Part shown: positions 53,373 through 63,231 of the stretch, piece after piece
Numbering within the stretch: position 1 is the stretch's first letter
How the letters are laid out: every line of letters starts with the position of its first letter
Assembly (NCBI RefSeq): GCF_029223545.1
Contig: NZ_CP097870.1
Span: 2,542,001-2,606,000, forward strand
From: Thauera sp. GDN1
Lineage (GTDB): Bacteria > Pseudomonadota > Gammaproteobacteria > Burkholderiales > Rhodocyclaceae
Length of the DNA: 64,000 nt
Direction: 5' to 3'
Program-made: the position numbers and the translations under genes
The notes under the pieces: model-generated
The model's database searches: none
What the model saw: only the letters and a program-made list of their open reading frames with translations
What the model was told of the DNA's origin: nothing

Positions 53373-54599
53373 TCAGCCCGCAGCGCGGACCCGGTTCAAG
53401 GCAACGTCGTTCGGCGGATTCAGCACGCACATCGTGCCGGCCGGGTGGTAGATGTAAGGCACGCAGCGGTTGCAGTTGGTACAGCCAGAGGCCGCGATCT
53501 CGCCGCACTGGAATTTGTTGACCAGCTGCGGATCGTGGATCAGCGGGCGCGCCATCACCACCGCATCGAAGCCCTCGGCCATGGCCTGCTCGGCGTTGGC
53601 GAGCGAGCGCGCGCCGCCGAGGTAGCCCAGCGGAATGTCGACCGCGGCGCGGATGCGGCGCGAGTACTCGAGGAAGTACATCTCGCGGAACTGCACCCTG
53701 GGCGTACCGAGCTGCGACAGCTTCATCATCAGGCCGGTCAGCCAGCTGCCCTTGAGCACCTTCTTCATCTCGTCCATGTCGAAGTTGCTGCCGAACATGA
53801 ACCAGCCCGACTCGATGTTGCGCCCGCCCGACAACACCAGCAGGTCCGCGCCGGCCTGCTGCAGCAGGCGCGCGGTGACGATGGCGTCCTCGACCGTCGC
53901 GCCATTCGGCACGCCGTCGGCGACGTTGATCTTGGCCAGCACCGCCATCTGCCCTCCGACCTTCTCCTTCACACGGCGCAGCACCTCGGCCGGGAAGCGC
54001 GCACGGTTTTCCGCGCTGCCGCCGTATTCGTCCTTGCGCTTGTTGGAAAGCGGCGAGATGAACTGGTTCAGCAGGTAACCATGGCCCATGTGGATCTCGA
54101 CCGCGTCGAAGCCGGCCTGGCGACACAGCTCGGCGGCGTCGACGAACTGCTGGATGACAAGATCCATGTCGGCGCGGGTCATCGCACGCTGGAAGAAGTT
54201 TCCGCGCATCAGGCCGGCCTTGTTGAGACCGCCCGAGGCGCTCATCGTCGGCCCATCGACCTTCACCGATGTGACGAAGGAGCCCCCATGGGTGAGCTGG
54301 TAGGAGATCGCGCCGCCCTCCGCATGCACGGCATCGGCCAGCGCCTTGAGGTCGGGCAGGATCTCTGGGCGCATCCACACCTGGTTGGGCAGGGTGCGGC
54401 CGACCTTGGCCACTGCGCCATAGGCCACCGTGGTGAGCCCGACCCCGCCCGCGGCCATGTCGCGGTGGTGCTTGACCAGGGCCTTGGTGGGCGCGCCCTT
54501 GAACACCATGCCCTCGTTGGCGCCGGCACGGATGAAGCGGTTGCGCAGCGTGATCGGCCCCAACTTGAAGGGGGTGAACAGATCCGGGACTTCGCTCAT
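53373..54599 (-). CDS. NADH:flavin oxidoreductase (OYE family) with Fe-S motif
   Basis: This is a 408-residue single-module TIM-barrel flavoenzyme (FTPFKLGPITLRNRFIRAGANEGM, HMGHGYLLNQFISPLSNKRKDEYGGS). The C-terminal SGCTNCNRCVPYIYHPAGTMC gives C-x2-C-x2-C-x11-C, as in FadH-type enzymes, but the FAD/NAD module is missing, so electrons must come from a separate protein. The start at 54599 is set by the OYE N-terminus. The longer upstream frame belongs to another gene's antisense. Likely role: reduction of an enone or dienoyl-CoA. Confidence 0.88.
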   Translation of the reverse strand: MSEVPDLFTPFKLGPITLRNRFIRAGANEGMVFKGAPTKALVKHHRDMAAGGVGLTTVAYGAVAKVGRTLPNQVWMRPEILPDLKALADAVHAEGGAISYQLTHGGSFVTSVKVDGPTMSASGGLNKAGLMRGNFFQRAMTRADMDLVIQQFVDAAELCRQAGFDAVEIHMGHGYLLNQFISPLSNKRKDEYGGSAENRARFPAEVLRRVKEKVGGQMAVLAKINVADGVPNGATVEDAIVTARLLQQAGADLLVLSGGRNIESGWFMFGSNFDMDEMKKVLKGSWLTGLMMKLSQLGTPRVQFREMYFLEYSRRIRAAVDIPLGYLGGARSLANAEQAMAEGFDAVVMARPLIHDPQLVNKFQCGEIAASGCTNCNRCVPYIYHPAGTMCVLNPPNDVALNRVRAAG

Positions 54600-54681
54600 G
54601 CAGACCTCGTGCGATTCGATGTGGGATTCGATTCTGGATTCGACGGTGGCTTGGTCCGCGAAGGCGGACACAGTAGCGGGC

Positions 54682-56271
54682 TCACGCAGGAACACGCACC
54701 AGCGCCCGCAGTTCGTTCTTGACCACCTTGTTCGACGCATTGACCGGCAACGAAGCGAAGAAGCGCACGAAGCGCGGCACCTTGTAGTTGGCCATGCGCT
54801 CGCGCGACCAGGCGATGAGCCCGGTTTCGTCAAGCGCCTGGCCATGCCGCAGCACCACGCAGGCGCAGCCAACCTCGCCCATGCGCTCGTCGGGCACGCC
54901 GATCACCGCAACCTGGGCGATCGCCGGATGCGCGGTGAGCGCGGCCTCGATCTCGGCCGGGTAGCAGTTGAAGCCGCCGACGATGAACATGTCCTTGAGG
55001 CGATCGGTGATGCGCAGGTAGCCGCGTGCGTCCAGCGTGCCCACGTCGCCGGTGTGCAGCCAGCCGTCCGCATCGATCGTCTCGGCGGTCGCCTTGGCGT
55101 CCTCGAAGTAGCCCTGCATGACGTGGAAGCCGCGCAGGCAGATCTCGCCGGCCTCACCCACGGGCAGCGGCCGGTTGTCGGCGTCGACGATGCGGATCTC
55201 AGTGCCCGGGATGGCGTGGCCGCTGGTCAGCGCAACGGTTTCGGCGTCATCGTCTGCGGCGCAGATGGTGGCCAGGCCGCCGCATTCGGTGAGGCCGTAG
55301 GCGGTGAGCACGACCTCGAAGCCGAGCTCGCATCGCATGCGCTCGATCAGCACCGGCGGAATGGTCGAGGCGCCGGTGACGGCCACCCGCAGGCTGGACA
55401 GGTCGGTCTGTGCGAGCTTCGGGTGCGCCAGCATCGACAGGTAGAGCGTGGGCGGCCCGGGCAGCACGCTGATGCGGTCGGCCTCGATGCGGCGGAACAC
55501 CGCCTCGGCGTCGAACACCGGATGCGGCAGCACGGTGGCACCGGCGATCAGGCAGGTGACCCAGCCCGCCTTGTAGCCGAATGTGTGGAAGAAGGGATTG
55601 ACGATCAGGTAGCGGTCGCCGGCGCGGATGCCGGCAATCTTCACGTACTCGCTGAAGGCCTGGATGATCTGGCCGTGGGCGCTGATGACGCCCTTGGGGC
55701 GCCCGGTGGTGCCGGAGGTGAACATCAGGTCCGACATGTCGTCGGGCTGCACCGCCTGCGCCGTGGCGCGTGCCCGTTCCTCGCTGACGCCCTCACCGCC
55801 GGCCAGGAAACGCGCCCAGTCGGTATCGGCATGCGCGCCGGCCTCGCCGATCGCCACCACCTTTTCCAGCGTGGCCGGACGGCAGCCGGCGAGCATCGCG
55901 GGGTAGTCGATGTCGAGGAAGCGGTCTACGACGAAGAGGATGCGGGCGTGGCTGCGTTCGATGATGTCGGCCGCCTCGGCGCCCTTCATGCGGGTGTTGA
56001 TCGGCACCATCGCCGCGCCCGCGCAGTGGATGCCGAGCGCGGCGAGGATCCATTCGGCGCGGTTGGGCGCCCAGATCGCGACCCGGTCGCCGGGCTCGAT
56101 GCCATGGGCGATCAGGGCGCGGCTGACGGCGAAGACGCGCGCCGGCAGGCTGGCATAGTCGATGCGGGTGTCGCCGTCCTCGATGAAGATGCGCTCGCCG
56201 TGACGCTTTGCGGCCTCGAGCACGAGCGCCGGCAGGGTGCGGGCGAGCGGCGGTACGAAATGTGCGGTCAT
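54682..56271 (-). CDS. AMP-forming acyl-CoA synthetase
   Basis: This is a 529-residue ANL-superfamily ligase. ATP loop [18 protein letters not shown] (near 178), [59 protein letters not shown] and the catalytic Lys near the end ([12 protein letters not shown]) are all present. It activates a carboxylic acid to its CoA thioester. Among steroid ligases FadD3 (HIP, rings C/D) and FadD17/19 (side chain) are similar in size, and the choice cannot be made here. It lies in a minus-strand run with an SDR and a KstD-like gene. Confidence 0.92.
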   Translation of the reverse strand: MTAHFVPPLARTLPALVLEAAKRHGERIFIEDGDTRIDYASLPARVFAVSRALIAHGIEPGDRVAIWAPNRAEWILAALGIHCAGAAMVPINTRMKGAEAADIIERSHARILFVVDRFLDIDYPAMLAGCRPATLEKVVAIGEAGAHADTDWARFLAGGEGVSEERARATAQAVQPDDMSDLMFTSGTTGRPKGVISAHGQIIQAFSEYVKIAGIRAGDRYLIVNPFFHTFGYKAGWVTCLIAGATVLPHPVFDAEAVFRRIEADRISVLPGPPTLYLSMLAHPKLAQTDLSSLRVAVTGASTIPPVLIERMRCELGFEVVLTAYGLTECGGLATICAADDDAETVALTSGHAIPGTEIRIVDADNRPLPVGEAGEICLRGFHVMQGYFEDAKATAETIDADGWLHTGDVGTLDARGYLRITDRLKDMFIVGGFNCYPAEIEAALTAHPAIAQVAVIGVPDERMGEVGCACVVLRHGQALDETGLIAWSRERMANYKVPRFVRFFASLPVNASNKVVKNELRALVRVPA

Positions 56272-56297
56272 GGTGATTCCGGTGTTGTTGCGGCGGC

Positions 56298-57059
56298 TCA
56301 GATGCTCATGACGAACTGGCCGCTGTCGACGCGCAGCTCGATGCCATTGACCGCGCGCGCGCTGTCCTCGGCAAGGAAGAGGATGGCGGCGGCGACGTCC
56401 TCGGGCAGGCAGGCGCGGTTCATCGGGTCGGCGTCGATGGTGAAGCGCGCCGGGTCGACGCCCTTCGGGTACGAACCGGCCGTCATCGGCGTCATGACGC
56501 CGTCGGGGTGGATGGAGTTGCAGCGGATGCGGTACTTGGCCTTGCGGCAATGCGCGGCGACCGCGCGAGTGAGACCGGAGATGGCGGCCTTGGAGGCGCC
56601 GTAGGCGGCGTAGTCGTCCTTGGCGGCGATGCCGGCGATCGAGGAAATGTTGATGATCGAGCCCCCGCCGCCCTCCTTCATCAGCGCCACGCCGGCCTTG
56701 CAGCCAAGGAACACGCTGTCGGCATTGACCCGCATCAGGCGCTGCCAGTCGTCCAGCGAGGCGTCCTCGATCGAACCCTTGACCAGGATGCCGGCGTTGT
56801 TCACCAGGATGTCGAGACGACCGAAGCGCGCGCGCAGCACGGCCATCACCGCGTCCCAATCGGCCGCCGAGGCGGCGTCCTGGCGGATGAACGTCGCCTT
56901 GCCACCAAGACCGGCGGCGAGCGACTCGCCGGCGTCGACGCTGAGGTCGGTAAACACGACCTGGGCGCCTTCCCTGACGAAGAGTTCCACCGTCGCGCGT
57001 CCGACGCCGCTCGCGCCCCCGGTGACCAGCGCCACCTTGCCTTCGATCCGTCCTGCCAT
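56298..57059 (-). CDS. SDR-family oxidoreductase
   Basis: This is a 253-residue enzyme ([26 protein letters not shown]). FTDLSVDAG (Asp after strand 2, NAD type), [10 protein letters not shown], catalytic Ser in NISSIAG with YGASK, and [11 protein letters not shown]. It resembles 3-beta/3-alpha and 20-beta hydroxysteroid dehydrogenases (SDR). The start at 57059 has GGAG ten bases upstream. A GTG at 57086 overlapping the KstD stop is an alternative. It is co-transcribed with the KstD-like and ligase genes. Confidence 0.9.
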   Translation of the reverse strand: MAGRIEGKVALVTGGASGVGRATVELFVREGAQVVFTDLSVDAGESLAAGLGGKATFIRQDAASAADWDAVMAVLRARFGRLDILVNNAGILVKGSIEDASLDDWQRLMRVNADSVFLGCKAGVALMKEGGGGSIINISSIAGIAAKDDYAAYGASKAAISGLTRAVAAHCRKAKYRIRCNSIHPDGVMTPMTAGSYPKGVDPARFTIDADPMNRACLPEDVAAAILFLAEDSARAVNGIELRVDSGQFVMSI

Positions 57060-57082
57060 GTGCTCGGTCTCCTGTCGATTCG

Positions 57083-58792
57083 TCACGCGTTGGCCGCGAT
57101 GTGATTGGCGGCGATGTAGCCGAAGGTCATCGCCGGTCCGATGGTGGCGCCGGCGCCCGGATAGGCGGTGCCCATCACCGAGGCCGAGGTATTGCCGATG
57201 GCGTACAGGCCCTCGATCGGCGAGCCGTCCGGGCGGACCACGCGCGCCTGGGCGTCGGTGAGCAGCCCGCCCTTGGTGCCGATGTCACCGGCGTCCATGC
57301 GCATGGCGTAGAACGGCCCCTTCTGGATCGGCGCCAGGCAGGGATTGGGCTTGACGTTGACATCGCCGTAGTAGCGGTCGAAGACGCTGTCGCCACGGCC
57401 GAAATCGGCGTCCTTGCCGCTGCGGGCATAGTCGTTCATCTTCGCCACGGTCTCCTTGAGCCCGGCGGCATCGACGCCGATCTGGCGCGCCAGGTCCTCG
57501 AGGGTGTCGGCCTTCCAGTAAACGCTGCCCAGCCACTCCTTGCGCAGGCGGCTGTCGGGCATGATCTGCGCCGGCATCAGCGGGCCCATCGCGTAGTTGA
57601 AGCGGAAGTGGGCGTCGAAGATGCACCACGCCGGCACGTTCTTGCCGCCGGTGGCCTCGCGATCCTTGTACATGGCGTCGCCGAACTCCAGGTAGCCCTG
57701 GGCCTCGTTGCAGAAACGCTTGCCGAGGCTGTTGACCACGATGGAGCCCGGGAAGGCGCGCTCGGCAAAGATGCCACGCGGCTTGTCCTCGCCCACGACC
57801 GGAATGGTCGGTGCCCACCACGCCCATTCCATCAGGTCGGTGGCGGCACCTGCGGCCATGCCGGCTTCGAGCGCGGCGCCGGTATTGTTGCCCGGCGGGG
57901 TTGCGCTCCACGCGGCCTTCGTCGGCTGCGGCAGGTACTTCTCGCGCAGGGCCTGGTTCTGCTCGAAGCCGCCGGCGCCGAGGATCACGCCGCGACGGGC
58001 GGTCAGCGTCAGCTCACGCCCTTCGCGCATTACACGGACGCCGATCACACGGTCGCCGTCGAGCACCAGGTCGCGGAAGTCCGTCTTCAACCACAGCGGC
58101 ACCTTGCGGTCCAGCAGCGAGACGCGCAGCGCGCACGCCAGCGAGCTGCCCAGCCCGGCACGGCGGTCGTATTTGCTCTTCTTGCGCCACTTGAAATCGA
58201 GCTTGTAGCGCAGCATCATGCCGAGGATCTTGAACCGCCAGCCGCGCTCGCGCGCCATGGCGACGTGGGCGTCGCGCGCGGTCCACGAGATGCGTCCCAT
58301 CAGCAGCGTCGAGGCTGAAGGCCGGCGCAGATTGGCGAGCTCGTCGCCGAGAGTGCTGGTGTCGAAAAGCTCGGGGTCGAGCGAGCGGCCGCCGGGCAGC
58401 GCGCCCGGCAGGTGCTGGTAGTAGTCGGGGTACTTCTCGGCCACCGCGTAGCGCACCCGGGACTTGTCCTCGAGGTACTTGATCATCTTCGGCGCATGGT
58501 CGAGATAGGCGCGCACCTTCGTCTCGTCGGCCTTGCCGCCGCCCGCTGCGAGGATGTACTGCAGCGCCTTCTCGTAGCTGTCCTTGCCGCCCTTGGCCTT
58601 GAAGTAGTGGTTGTTCGGGATCCAGATGCCGCCGCCCGAGATCGCCGAGGTACCGCCGAACTTGTCGCTCTTCTCGATCACCAGCACCGACAGCCCGCGG
58701 TCGGCGGCGACCACCGCCGAGGTCATCGCGCCTGCACCGGAGCCGACGACGATGACGTCCCAGCTCATCTGCGACTGATCTTGCACGCTCAC
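57083..58792 (-). CDS. FAD-binding 3-ketosteroid dehydrogenase family protein (KstD-like)
   Basis: This is a 569-residue flavoprotein. N-terminal FAD motif [50 protein letters not shown] and C-terminal [37 protein letters not shown] are the full KstD/3-ketosteroid-delta1 or delta4 dehydrogenase pattern. It probably inserts a double bond into ring A of a 3-ketosteroid. The GTG start at 58792 follows AGGGG. An ATG at 58768 is the alternative. It is divergent from another flavoprotein gene across 188 bases that hold no copy of the 16-bp operator. Confidence 0.9.
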   Translation of the reverse strand: MSVQDQSQMSWDVIVVGSGAGAMTSAVVAADRGLSVLVIEKSDKFGGTSAISGGGIWIPNNHYFKAKGGKDSYEKALQYILAAGGGKADETKVRAYLDHAPKMIKYLEDKSRVRYAVAEKYPDYYQHLPGALPGGRSLDPELFDTSTLGDELANLRRPSASTLLMGRISWTARDAHVAMARERGWRFKILGMMLRYKLDFKWRKKSKYDRRAGLGSSLACALRVSLLDRKVPLWLKTDFRDLVLDGDRVIGVRVMREGRELTLTARRGVILGAGGFEQNQALREKYLPQPTKAAWSATPPGNNTGAALEAGMAAGAATDLMEWAWWAPTIPVVGEDKPRGIFAERAFPGSIVVNSLGKRFCNEAQGYLEFGDAMYKDREATGGKNVPAWCIFDAHFRFNYAMGPLMPAQIMPDSRLRKEWLGSVYWKADTLEDLARQIGVDAAGLKETVAKMNDYARSGKDADFGRGDSVFDRYYGDVNVKPNPCLAPIQKGPFYAMRMDAGDIGTKGGLLTDAQARVVRPDGSPIEGLYAIGNTSASVMGTAYPGAGATIGPAMTFGYIAANHIAANA

Positions 58793-58980
58793 GCTTCACC
58801 CCTGATCTGGTTGGAATGTGGGCGATGTTGGCTGCGGAGCCGAGGGGTTTCATCGTCAATGCGGACTATGAGCGCACGATCGGCTCCGTCTCCGGGCCGG
58901 TATCGTTCAATCGGGGGATGCAGCCGGCGAGCGGTCCTTCGATGATCGGTCGCACCCAAGAACCGGACAAGGAACACGGC

Positions 58981-60480
58981 ATGAGCACACCCCCAGCCCC
59001 CACCCCGCACGCCCCCCCGCCCCATGCCCCCGCGCGCGCCTGCCGCGTCGAGGACGTGCCGCGCTGGGACATCGAGACCGACGTCGCCGTGATCGGCTTC
59101 GGCGCCGCAGGCAGCTGCGCGGCGATCGAGGCGCGCGCGGCGGGCGCCGAGGTTCATGTCTTCGAGGTGGCGGCCGCGCCGGGCGGCAGCGCCTCGTGGT
59201 CCGGCGGCGAGGTCTATGTCGGCGGCAGCGGCGGCACGCGGGTGCAGCGCGAACACGGCTTCGAGGACAGCACCGAGGACCTGTACACCTACCTGATGAT
59301 GGCCGGCGGCCCCGGCGCCGATGCGGAGCGCGTGCGCGTCTATGCCGAGAAGGCGGCGGCCCACTTCGAATGGCTGGAGGCCCAGGGCGTGCCCTTCAAG
59401 GGCACCTACCTCCCGGGCAAATGGATCGAGCCCACCACCGACGACACCCTGGTGTGGTCGGGCAACGAGGCAGCGTGGCCCTTCAGCGCGCAGGCGAAAC
59501 CGGCGCCGCGCGGCCATACTGCCCAGTTCAAGGGCTGGGGCGGCGGCAAGATCCTGATGGAGAAGCTGTGCGCCCGCGCCGAAGCGCTCGGCGCCACCGT
59601 CCATTGCAACAGCCGGGCGCTGAGCCTGATCGTGGACGGGACGAACGGCGTGGTCGGCGTGATCGTGCGCATCGAGGGCGAAGAAAAGTTCGTGCGCGCA
59701 CGCAAGGGCGTGATCCTGTGCGCGGGCGGTTTCATCGTCAATCGCGACATGGTCGCGCGCTTCGCACCGGCCGCGCTCGCGTGCTCGGAAGTCGTCTCCG
59801 GCGGCAACGACGACGGCTCGGGCATCCGCATGGGCATGAGCGTGGGCGGCGCCACCCTCCATATGGACCAGTTCTTCGCCACCATCCCGTTCTTCCCGCC
59901 CGAGTCGCTGGTCAAGGGCATCTTCGTCAACGCGCGCGGCGAGCGCTTCATCAACGAGGACGCCTATCACGGGCGCGTCGCCCACTACGTGCTGCGCCAG
60001 CCCGAGGGCAAGGCCTGGCTGCTGGTCGACAACGAGATCTTCGGCCGTCCGGTGATCCAGCCCGACATCGGGGTGGCCGCGGTGGGCGAGAGCTGGGAAG
60101 AGCTTGAGCAGGAGCTCGGCCTGCCCACGGGCAGCCTGGTGCATACCGTCACCGAGTTCAACCGCCATGCCACCGAGGGCGCGGACCCGCTGTTTCACAA
60201 GGCCGCGAACTGGCTCCGCCCGCTCACCGAAGCCCCCTTCGCCGCGCTCAGCTACTGCATCGGCGACCTCAAGGCGCATGCCTTCACCATGGGCGGCCTG
60301 CATACCCGACCCAGCGGCGAGGTGCTCGATGCGGACGGCCAGCCGATCGCCGGCCTCTACGCCGCCGGGCGCACCGCATGCGGCCTGCCGCGCTGGGGCG
60401 AGGGCTACAGCTCGGGCATGTCGCTCGGCGACTCGACCTTCTTCGGCCGCCAGGCCGGGCTGACGGCCGCCCGGCGCTGA
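58981..60480 (+). CDS. FAD-dependent ketosteroid dehydrogenase/fumarate reductase-like flavoprotein
   Basis: This is a 499-residue flavoprotein. The N-terminus is proline/histidine-rich (residues 1-20), then ETDVAVIGFGAAGSCAAIEARAAGAEVHVFEVAAAPGGSASWSGGEVYVGG and C-terminal GLYAAGRTACGLPRWGEGYSSGMSLGDSTFFGRQAG. It is shorter than KstD and belongs to the wider fumarate-reductase/3-ketosteroid-delta4(5alpha)-dehydrogenase group, with a different active-site tail (GEGYSSGMSLGD rather than [10 protein letters not shown]). Start: AAGGA at 58969-58973. A perfect hairpin follows its stop. Confidence 0.85.
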   Translation: MSTPPAPTPHAPPPHAPARACRVEDVPRWDIETDVAVIGFGAAGSCAAIEARAAGAEVHVFEVAAAPGGSASWSGGEVYVGGSGGTRVQREHGFEDSTEDLYTYLMMAGGPGADAERVRVYAEKAAAHFEWLEAQGVPFKGTYLPGKWIEPTTDDTLVWSGNEAAWPFSAQAKPAPRGHTAQFKGWGGGKILMEKLCARAEALGATVHCNSRALSLIVDGTNGVVGVIVRIEGEEKFVRARKGVILCAGGFIVNRDMVARFAPAALACSEVVSGGNDDGSGIRMGMSVGGATLHMDQFFATIPFFPPESLVKGIFVNARGERFINEDAYHGRVAHYVLRQPEGKAWLLVDNEIFGRPVIQPDIGVAAVGESWEELEQELGLPTGSLVHTVTEFNRHATEGADPLFHKAANWLRPLTEAPFAALSYCIGDLKAHAFTMGGLHTRPSGEVLDADGQPIAGLYAAGRTACGLPRWGEGYSSGMSLGDSTFFGRQAGLTAARR

Positions 60481-60497
60481 ACGCGGCACGCAACAAG

Positions 60498-60540
60498 AAA
60501 CGCCGCGCCACCCAGGGGGTCGGCGCGGCGTTTCGTTTCT
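60498..60540. terminator. hairpin terminator between convergent genes
   Basis: AAACGCCGCGCC (60498-60509) pairs perfectly with GGCGCGGCGTTT (60522-60533) over 12 bases with a 12-base loop, followed by CGTTTCTT. It can act in both directions between the flavoprotein and aldehyde dehydrogenase genes. Confidence 0.85.
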
Positions 60541-60570
60541 TCACTGACTCCGAACTCCGGCGGGCGTGGC

Positions 60571-62007
60571 TCAGGGCGTGACCTGGGCCTCCATCATCGC
60601 CAGGAAGTGCTCGGAGTACGGCGGCAGCAGGCCCCACTCCCGGCGCGGGTCGTAGGCCGGCGCCTTGAACACCGTGCGCGCGTGGCTGAACTCGAGGAAG
60701 CCCTCGCGGCCGTGGTAGTGCCCCATGCCGGAATCGCCCACGCCACCGAAGGGTGCGTCTTCCATCGCGGCGTGGAACATCGCCTCGTTGATCGTGACGC
60801 CACCCGACAGCGTGTGCTCGAGCACGTTTTGCTGCTCGGCTTCGTCCTCGCCGAAGTAGTACAGCGCCAGCGGACGCGGACGGGAATTGATGTCGGCGAT
60901 CACCGCGTCGATCGTCTCAAAGGGCTTCACCACCACCGCCGGACCGAAGATCTCCTCCTGCATGATCTTCGCACCCTGCGGCGGGTCGATGACGATGGCG
61001 AGCGGACGGTGGCGCCCTGCCGCATCGGCGGCCAGGGGCGCCGGCGCGCACTCGACGCGCGCGCCGGCCTGGACGGCATCGCTTACGTAGGACTCGACAC
61101 GCGCCAGGTGGCGATCGTTCACCACCGCGACCATGTCCGGGTTGCCCGCCACGCTCGGGAACAGCTCGCCGAAGCTGCGCTTGAGCGCGGCGACGAAATC
61201 CTCGAGCTGCTCGCGGGCCACATAGACGACGTCCGGATTCACGCACAGCTGCCCGCCGTTGCTCGCCTTCGCTGCGGCGATGCGGAAGGCCGCGGTCGCG
61301 AGGTCGGCGCTGCGGGCGACGATGGTGGGCGACTTGCCACCCAGCTCCAGCGTCACAGGCACCAGATTCTGCGCCGCGTTGCGCATCACCGCCTTGCCGA
61401 CCTGGGTGCTGCCGGTGAACACGATGTGGTCGAAGGGCTGGGCGGTGAAGGTTTCGCCCATGTCCGGGCCGCCGGTGACGACGCCGACCTCGAGCGGATC
61501 GAACATGTCGACGACCGCCTCGGCCACCACCTGGGCGGTGCGGGAAACCACCTCGGAGGGCTTGAGAATGGCGCGATTGCCCGCGGCGAGCGCGCTGGCG
61601 AGCGGGCTGAACAGGGTGAACAGCGGCGCATTCCAGGTACCGATGATGCCTACCGTGCCCTTGGGCTGGTACATCACCCAGGCCTGGGCGCCGAGCTGGT
61701 CGTAGGGCGGGAACGGCGCGCGCGGCTCGCTCGCCATCCAGGGCTCGAAGTGGTCGCGGGCGTACTTGAGCGAGGTCAGCGAACCGAGCACGTCGTTCAT
61801 CAGCGAGTAGCCCTTGGGGCGGCCGCCGAAGTCGGCATCCATCGCCTCGACAAGGGGCTTGTGATACTTCACCAGCAGGTCGATCGCCGTCTGAATGCGG
61901 CGCTTGCGCTCCACGGCGCTGACGGCACCGGCGGCGTTGAATGCCTGGCGCTGTTGTTCGAGCAGGCCGGCCAGGCCTGCGGCGGTAGTGATGATCTCGT
62001 TCGTCAC
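60571..62007 (-). CDS. aldehyde dehydrogenase, coniferyl-aldehyde dehydrogenase (CalB) type
   Basis: This is a 478-residue NAD(P)-dependent enzyme. GTVGIIGTWNAPLFTLFSPLASALAAGNRAILKPSE (cofactor), VTLELGGKSP (Glu), NGGQLCVNPDVVYV (catalytic Cys) and EEIFGPAVVVKPF. The length and missing C-terminal extension match the group that includes CalB. It oxidises an aldehyde to acid, possibly a side-chain aldehyde released by a lyase. The GTG start at 62007 has GGAG upstream. Two operator copies lie in the 204-base divergent region with the flavin reductase gene. Confidence 0.9.
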   Translation of the reverse strand: MTNEIITTAAGLAGLLEQQRQAFNAAGAVSAVERKRRIQTAIDLLVKYHKPLVEAMDADFGGRPKGYSLMNDVLGSLTSLKYARDHFEPWMASEPRAPFPPYDQLGAQAWVMYQPKGTVGIIGTWNAPLFTLFSPLASALAAGNRAILKPSEVVSRTAQVVAEAVVDMFDPLEVGVVTGGPDMGETFTAQPFDHIVFTGSTQVGKAVMRNAAQNLVPVTLELGGKSPTIVARSADLATAAFRIAAAKASNGGQLCVNPDVVYVAREQLEDFVAALKRSFGELFPSVAGNPDMVAVVNDRHLARVESYVSDAVQAGARVECAPAPLAADAAGRHRPLAIVIDPPQGAKIMQEEIFGPAVVVKPFETIDAVIADINSRPRPLALYYFGEDEAEQQNVLEHTLSGGVTINEAMFHAAMEDAPFGGVGDSGMGHYHGREGFLEFSHARTVFKAPAYDPRREWGLLPPYSEHFLAMMEAQVTP

Positions 62008-62087
62008 GGCAATCGCTCCGGGTTGAGAGGCGGGGTTAGACGCATTTGCGCACCGTGCGAACTTAACCTGCGAACCCCGAAGCTGCG

Positions 62088-62103
62088 TAGTCCGATCGGA
62101 CGA
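62088..62103. promoter_or_regulatory. palindromic operator, site O5
   Basis: TAGTCCGATCGGACGA has six of seven arm pairs and differs from O1 only at position 2. It is 80 bases before the aldehyde dehydrogenase start. Confidence 0.68.
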
Positions 62104-62131
62104 TCGCCCCCAGCCGCGCCGGCAAAAACGC

Positions 62132-62147
62132 TAGTCCGTTGGGACGA
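62132..62147. promoter_or_regulatory. palindromic operator, site O6
   Basis: TAGTCCGTTGGGACGA is a weaker copy centred 44 bases from O5 and 64 bases before the flavin reductase start. As at O2/O3, a divergent promoter pair has two sites. Confidence 0.6.
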
Positions 62148-62211
62148 TGACCCTGACCGGGGCCAATTTCATACTCGGCGCCATCTTCCCTCCCGTCCTG
62201 CGAGACACGAC

Positions 62212-63189
62212 ATGACGACGCAAAAGGGTTTCGACCCCCAGGCATTCCGCGCCGCGCTCGGCACCTTCACCACCGGCGTCACCATCATCACGGCCCGTGC
62301 CCAGGACGGCGATGCCGTCGGCATCACCGCCAACAGCTTCAACTCGGTGTCCCTGGACCCGCCGCTGGTGCTGTGGAGCCTGGCGAAGAACGCACGCAGC
62401 CTGGCCGCATTCTCCAACGCGAAGCACTGGAACGTGCATGTGCTGTCCGCCGACCAGGAAGCCCTGTCGGGCCGATTCGCACGCCAGGGCGAGGACAAGT
62501 TCGCCGGGCTGGAGCTGGACGACGGGATCAGCAAGGCGCCGCTGCTCAAGGACTGCACCGCACGCTTCCAGTGTCGCACCGCGTTCAGCTACGACGGCGG
62601 CGACCATGTCATCTTCGTCGGCGAGGTGCTGGCCTACGACCACAGCGACCTGCCGCCGCTGGTGTTCCAGAGCGGCCAGTACGCCCTGGCCGCCCGCAAG
62701 CCGCGCGAGGAGGTGCGCCTGGGCGCCACGCCGCCGCCCGAATGCAGCTACACCGAGGACCTGCTCGGCTACCTGCTCGGCCGCGCGCACTACCAGATGC
62801 TGTTCGCCTTGCGACAATTGCTCGACACCCAGGCCCTGGACGAGCGCTCGTTCTTCATCCTGTCGGTGCTGTCGATCCGTGACCGCCTGACCCTCGACGA
62901 ACTGAACGCGTTCATCGCCTACACCGGCATGCTGGCCACCGTCGAATCTATGGCAGCGCTCGAGTCGCAACGCCTGGTCGCCTTCGAAAGCGAGGACGGG
63001 ACCACACGCTACGTGCTGACCGCCGATGGCCGCGAAGCCTCGCTGCGCCAGATCGCGCTGGCGAAGGCGGTCGAGGAAGACGTCGCCGCCAAGCTCGGCG
63101 CCGGCGACACGATGGCGCTGAAGCTGCTGCTCAAGCGCCTGATCGCGAGCAGTGACCCGGGCATGCCCGACCTTTGGTCTGCACGCTGA
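62212..63189 (+). CDS. flavin reductase (HsaB-like) with C-terminal MarR-like domain
   Basis: This is a 325-residue fusion. Residues 1-165 form a split-barrel flavin reductase (FRAALGTFTTGVTIITARAQDGDAVGITANSFNSVSLDPPLVLWSLAKNARS, HVIFVGEVLAY) that makes FMNH2/FADH2 for a two-component monooxygenase such as HsaAB. Residues about 190-310 look like a winged-helix MarR fold (FILSVLSIRDRLTLDELNAFI...LESQRLVAFESEDGTTRYVLTADGREA). The extra domain may bind a substrate or help oligomerisation. DNA binding is not proven. No monooxygenase partner lies in the window. An SDR gene follows after 42 bases. Confidence 0.87.
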   Translation: MTTQKGFDPQAFRAALGTFTTGVTIITARAQDGDAVGITANSFNSVSLDPPLVLWSLAKNARSLAAFSNAKHWNVHVLSADQEALSGRFARQGEDKFAGLELDDGISKAPLLKDCTARFQCRTAFSYDGGDHVIFVGEVLAYDHSDLPPLVFQSGQYALAARKPREEVRLGATPPPECSYTEDLLGYLLGRAHYQMLFALRQLLDTQALDERSFFILSVLSIRDRLTLDELNAFIAYTGMLATVESMAALESQRLVAFESEDGTTRYVLTADGREASLRQIALAKAVEEDVAAKLGAGDTMALKLLLKRLIASSDPGMPDLWSAR

Positions 63190-63231
63190 TCTCCCTCCGA
63201 ACTCACCTCGACGAATAAGCAAGGACATCCC

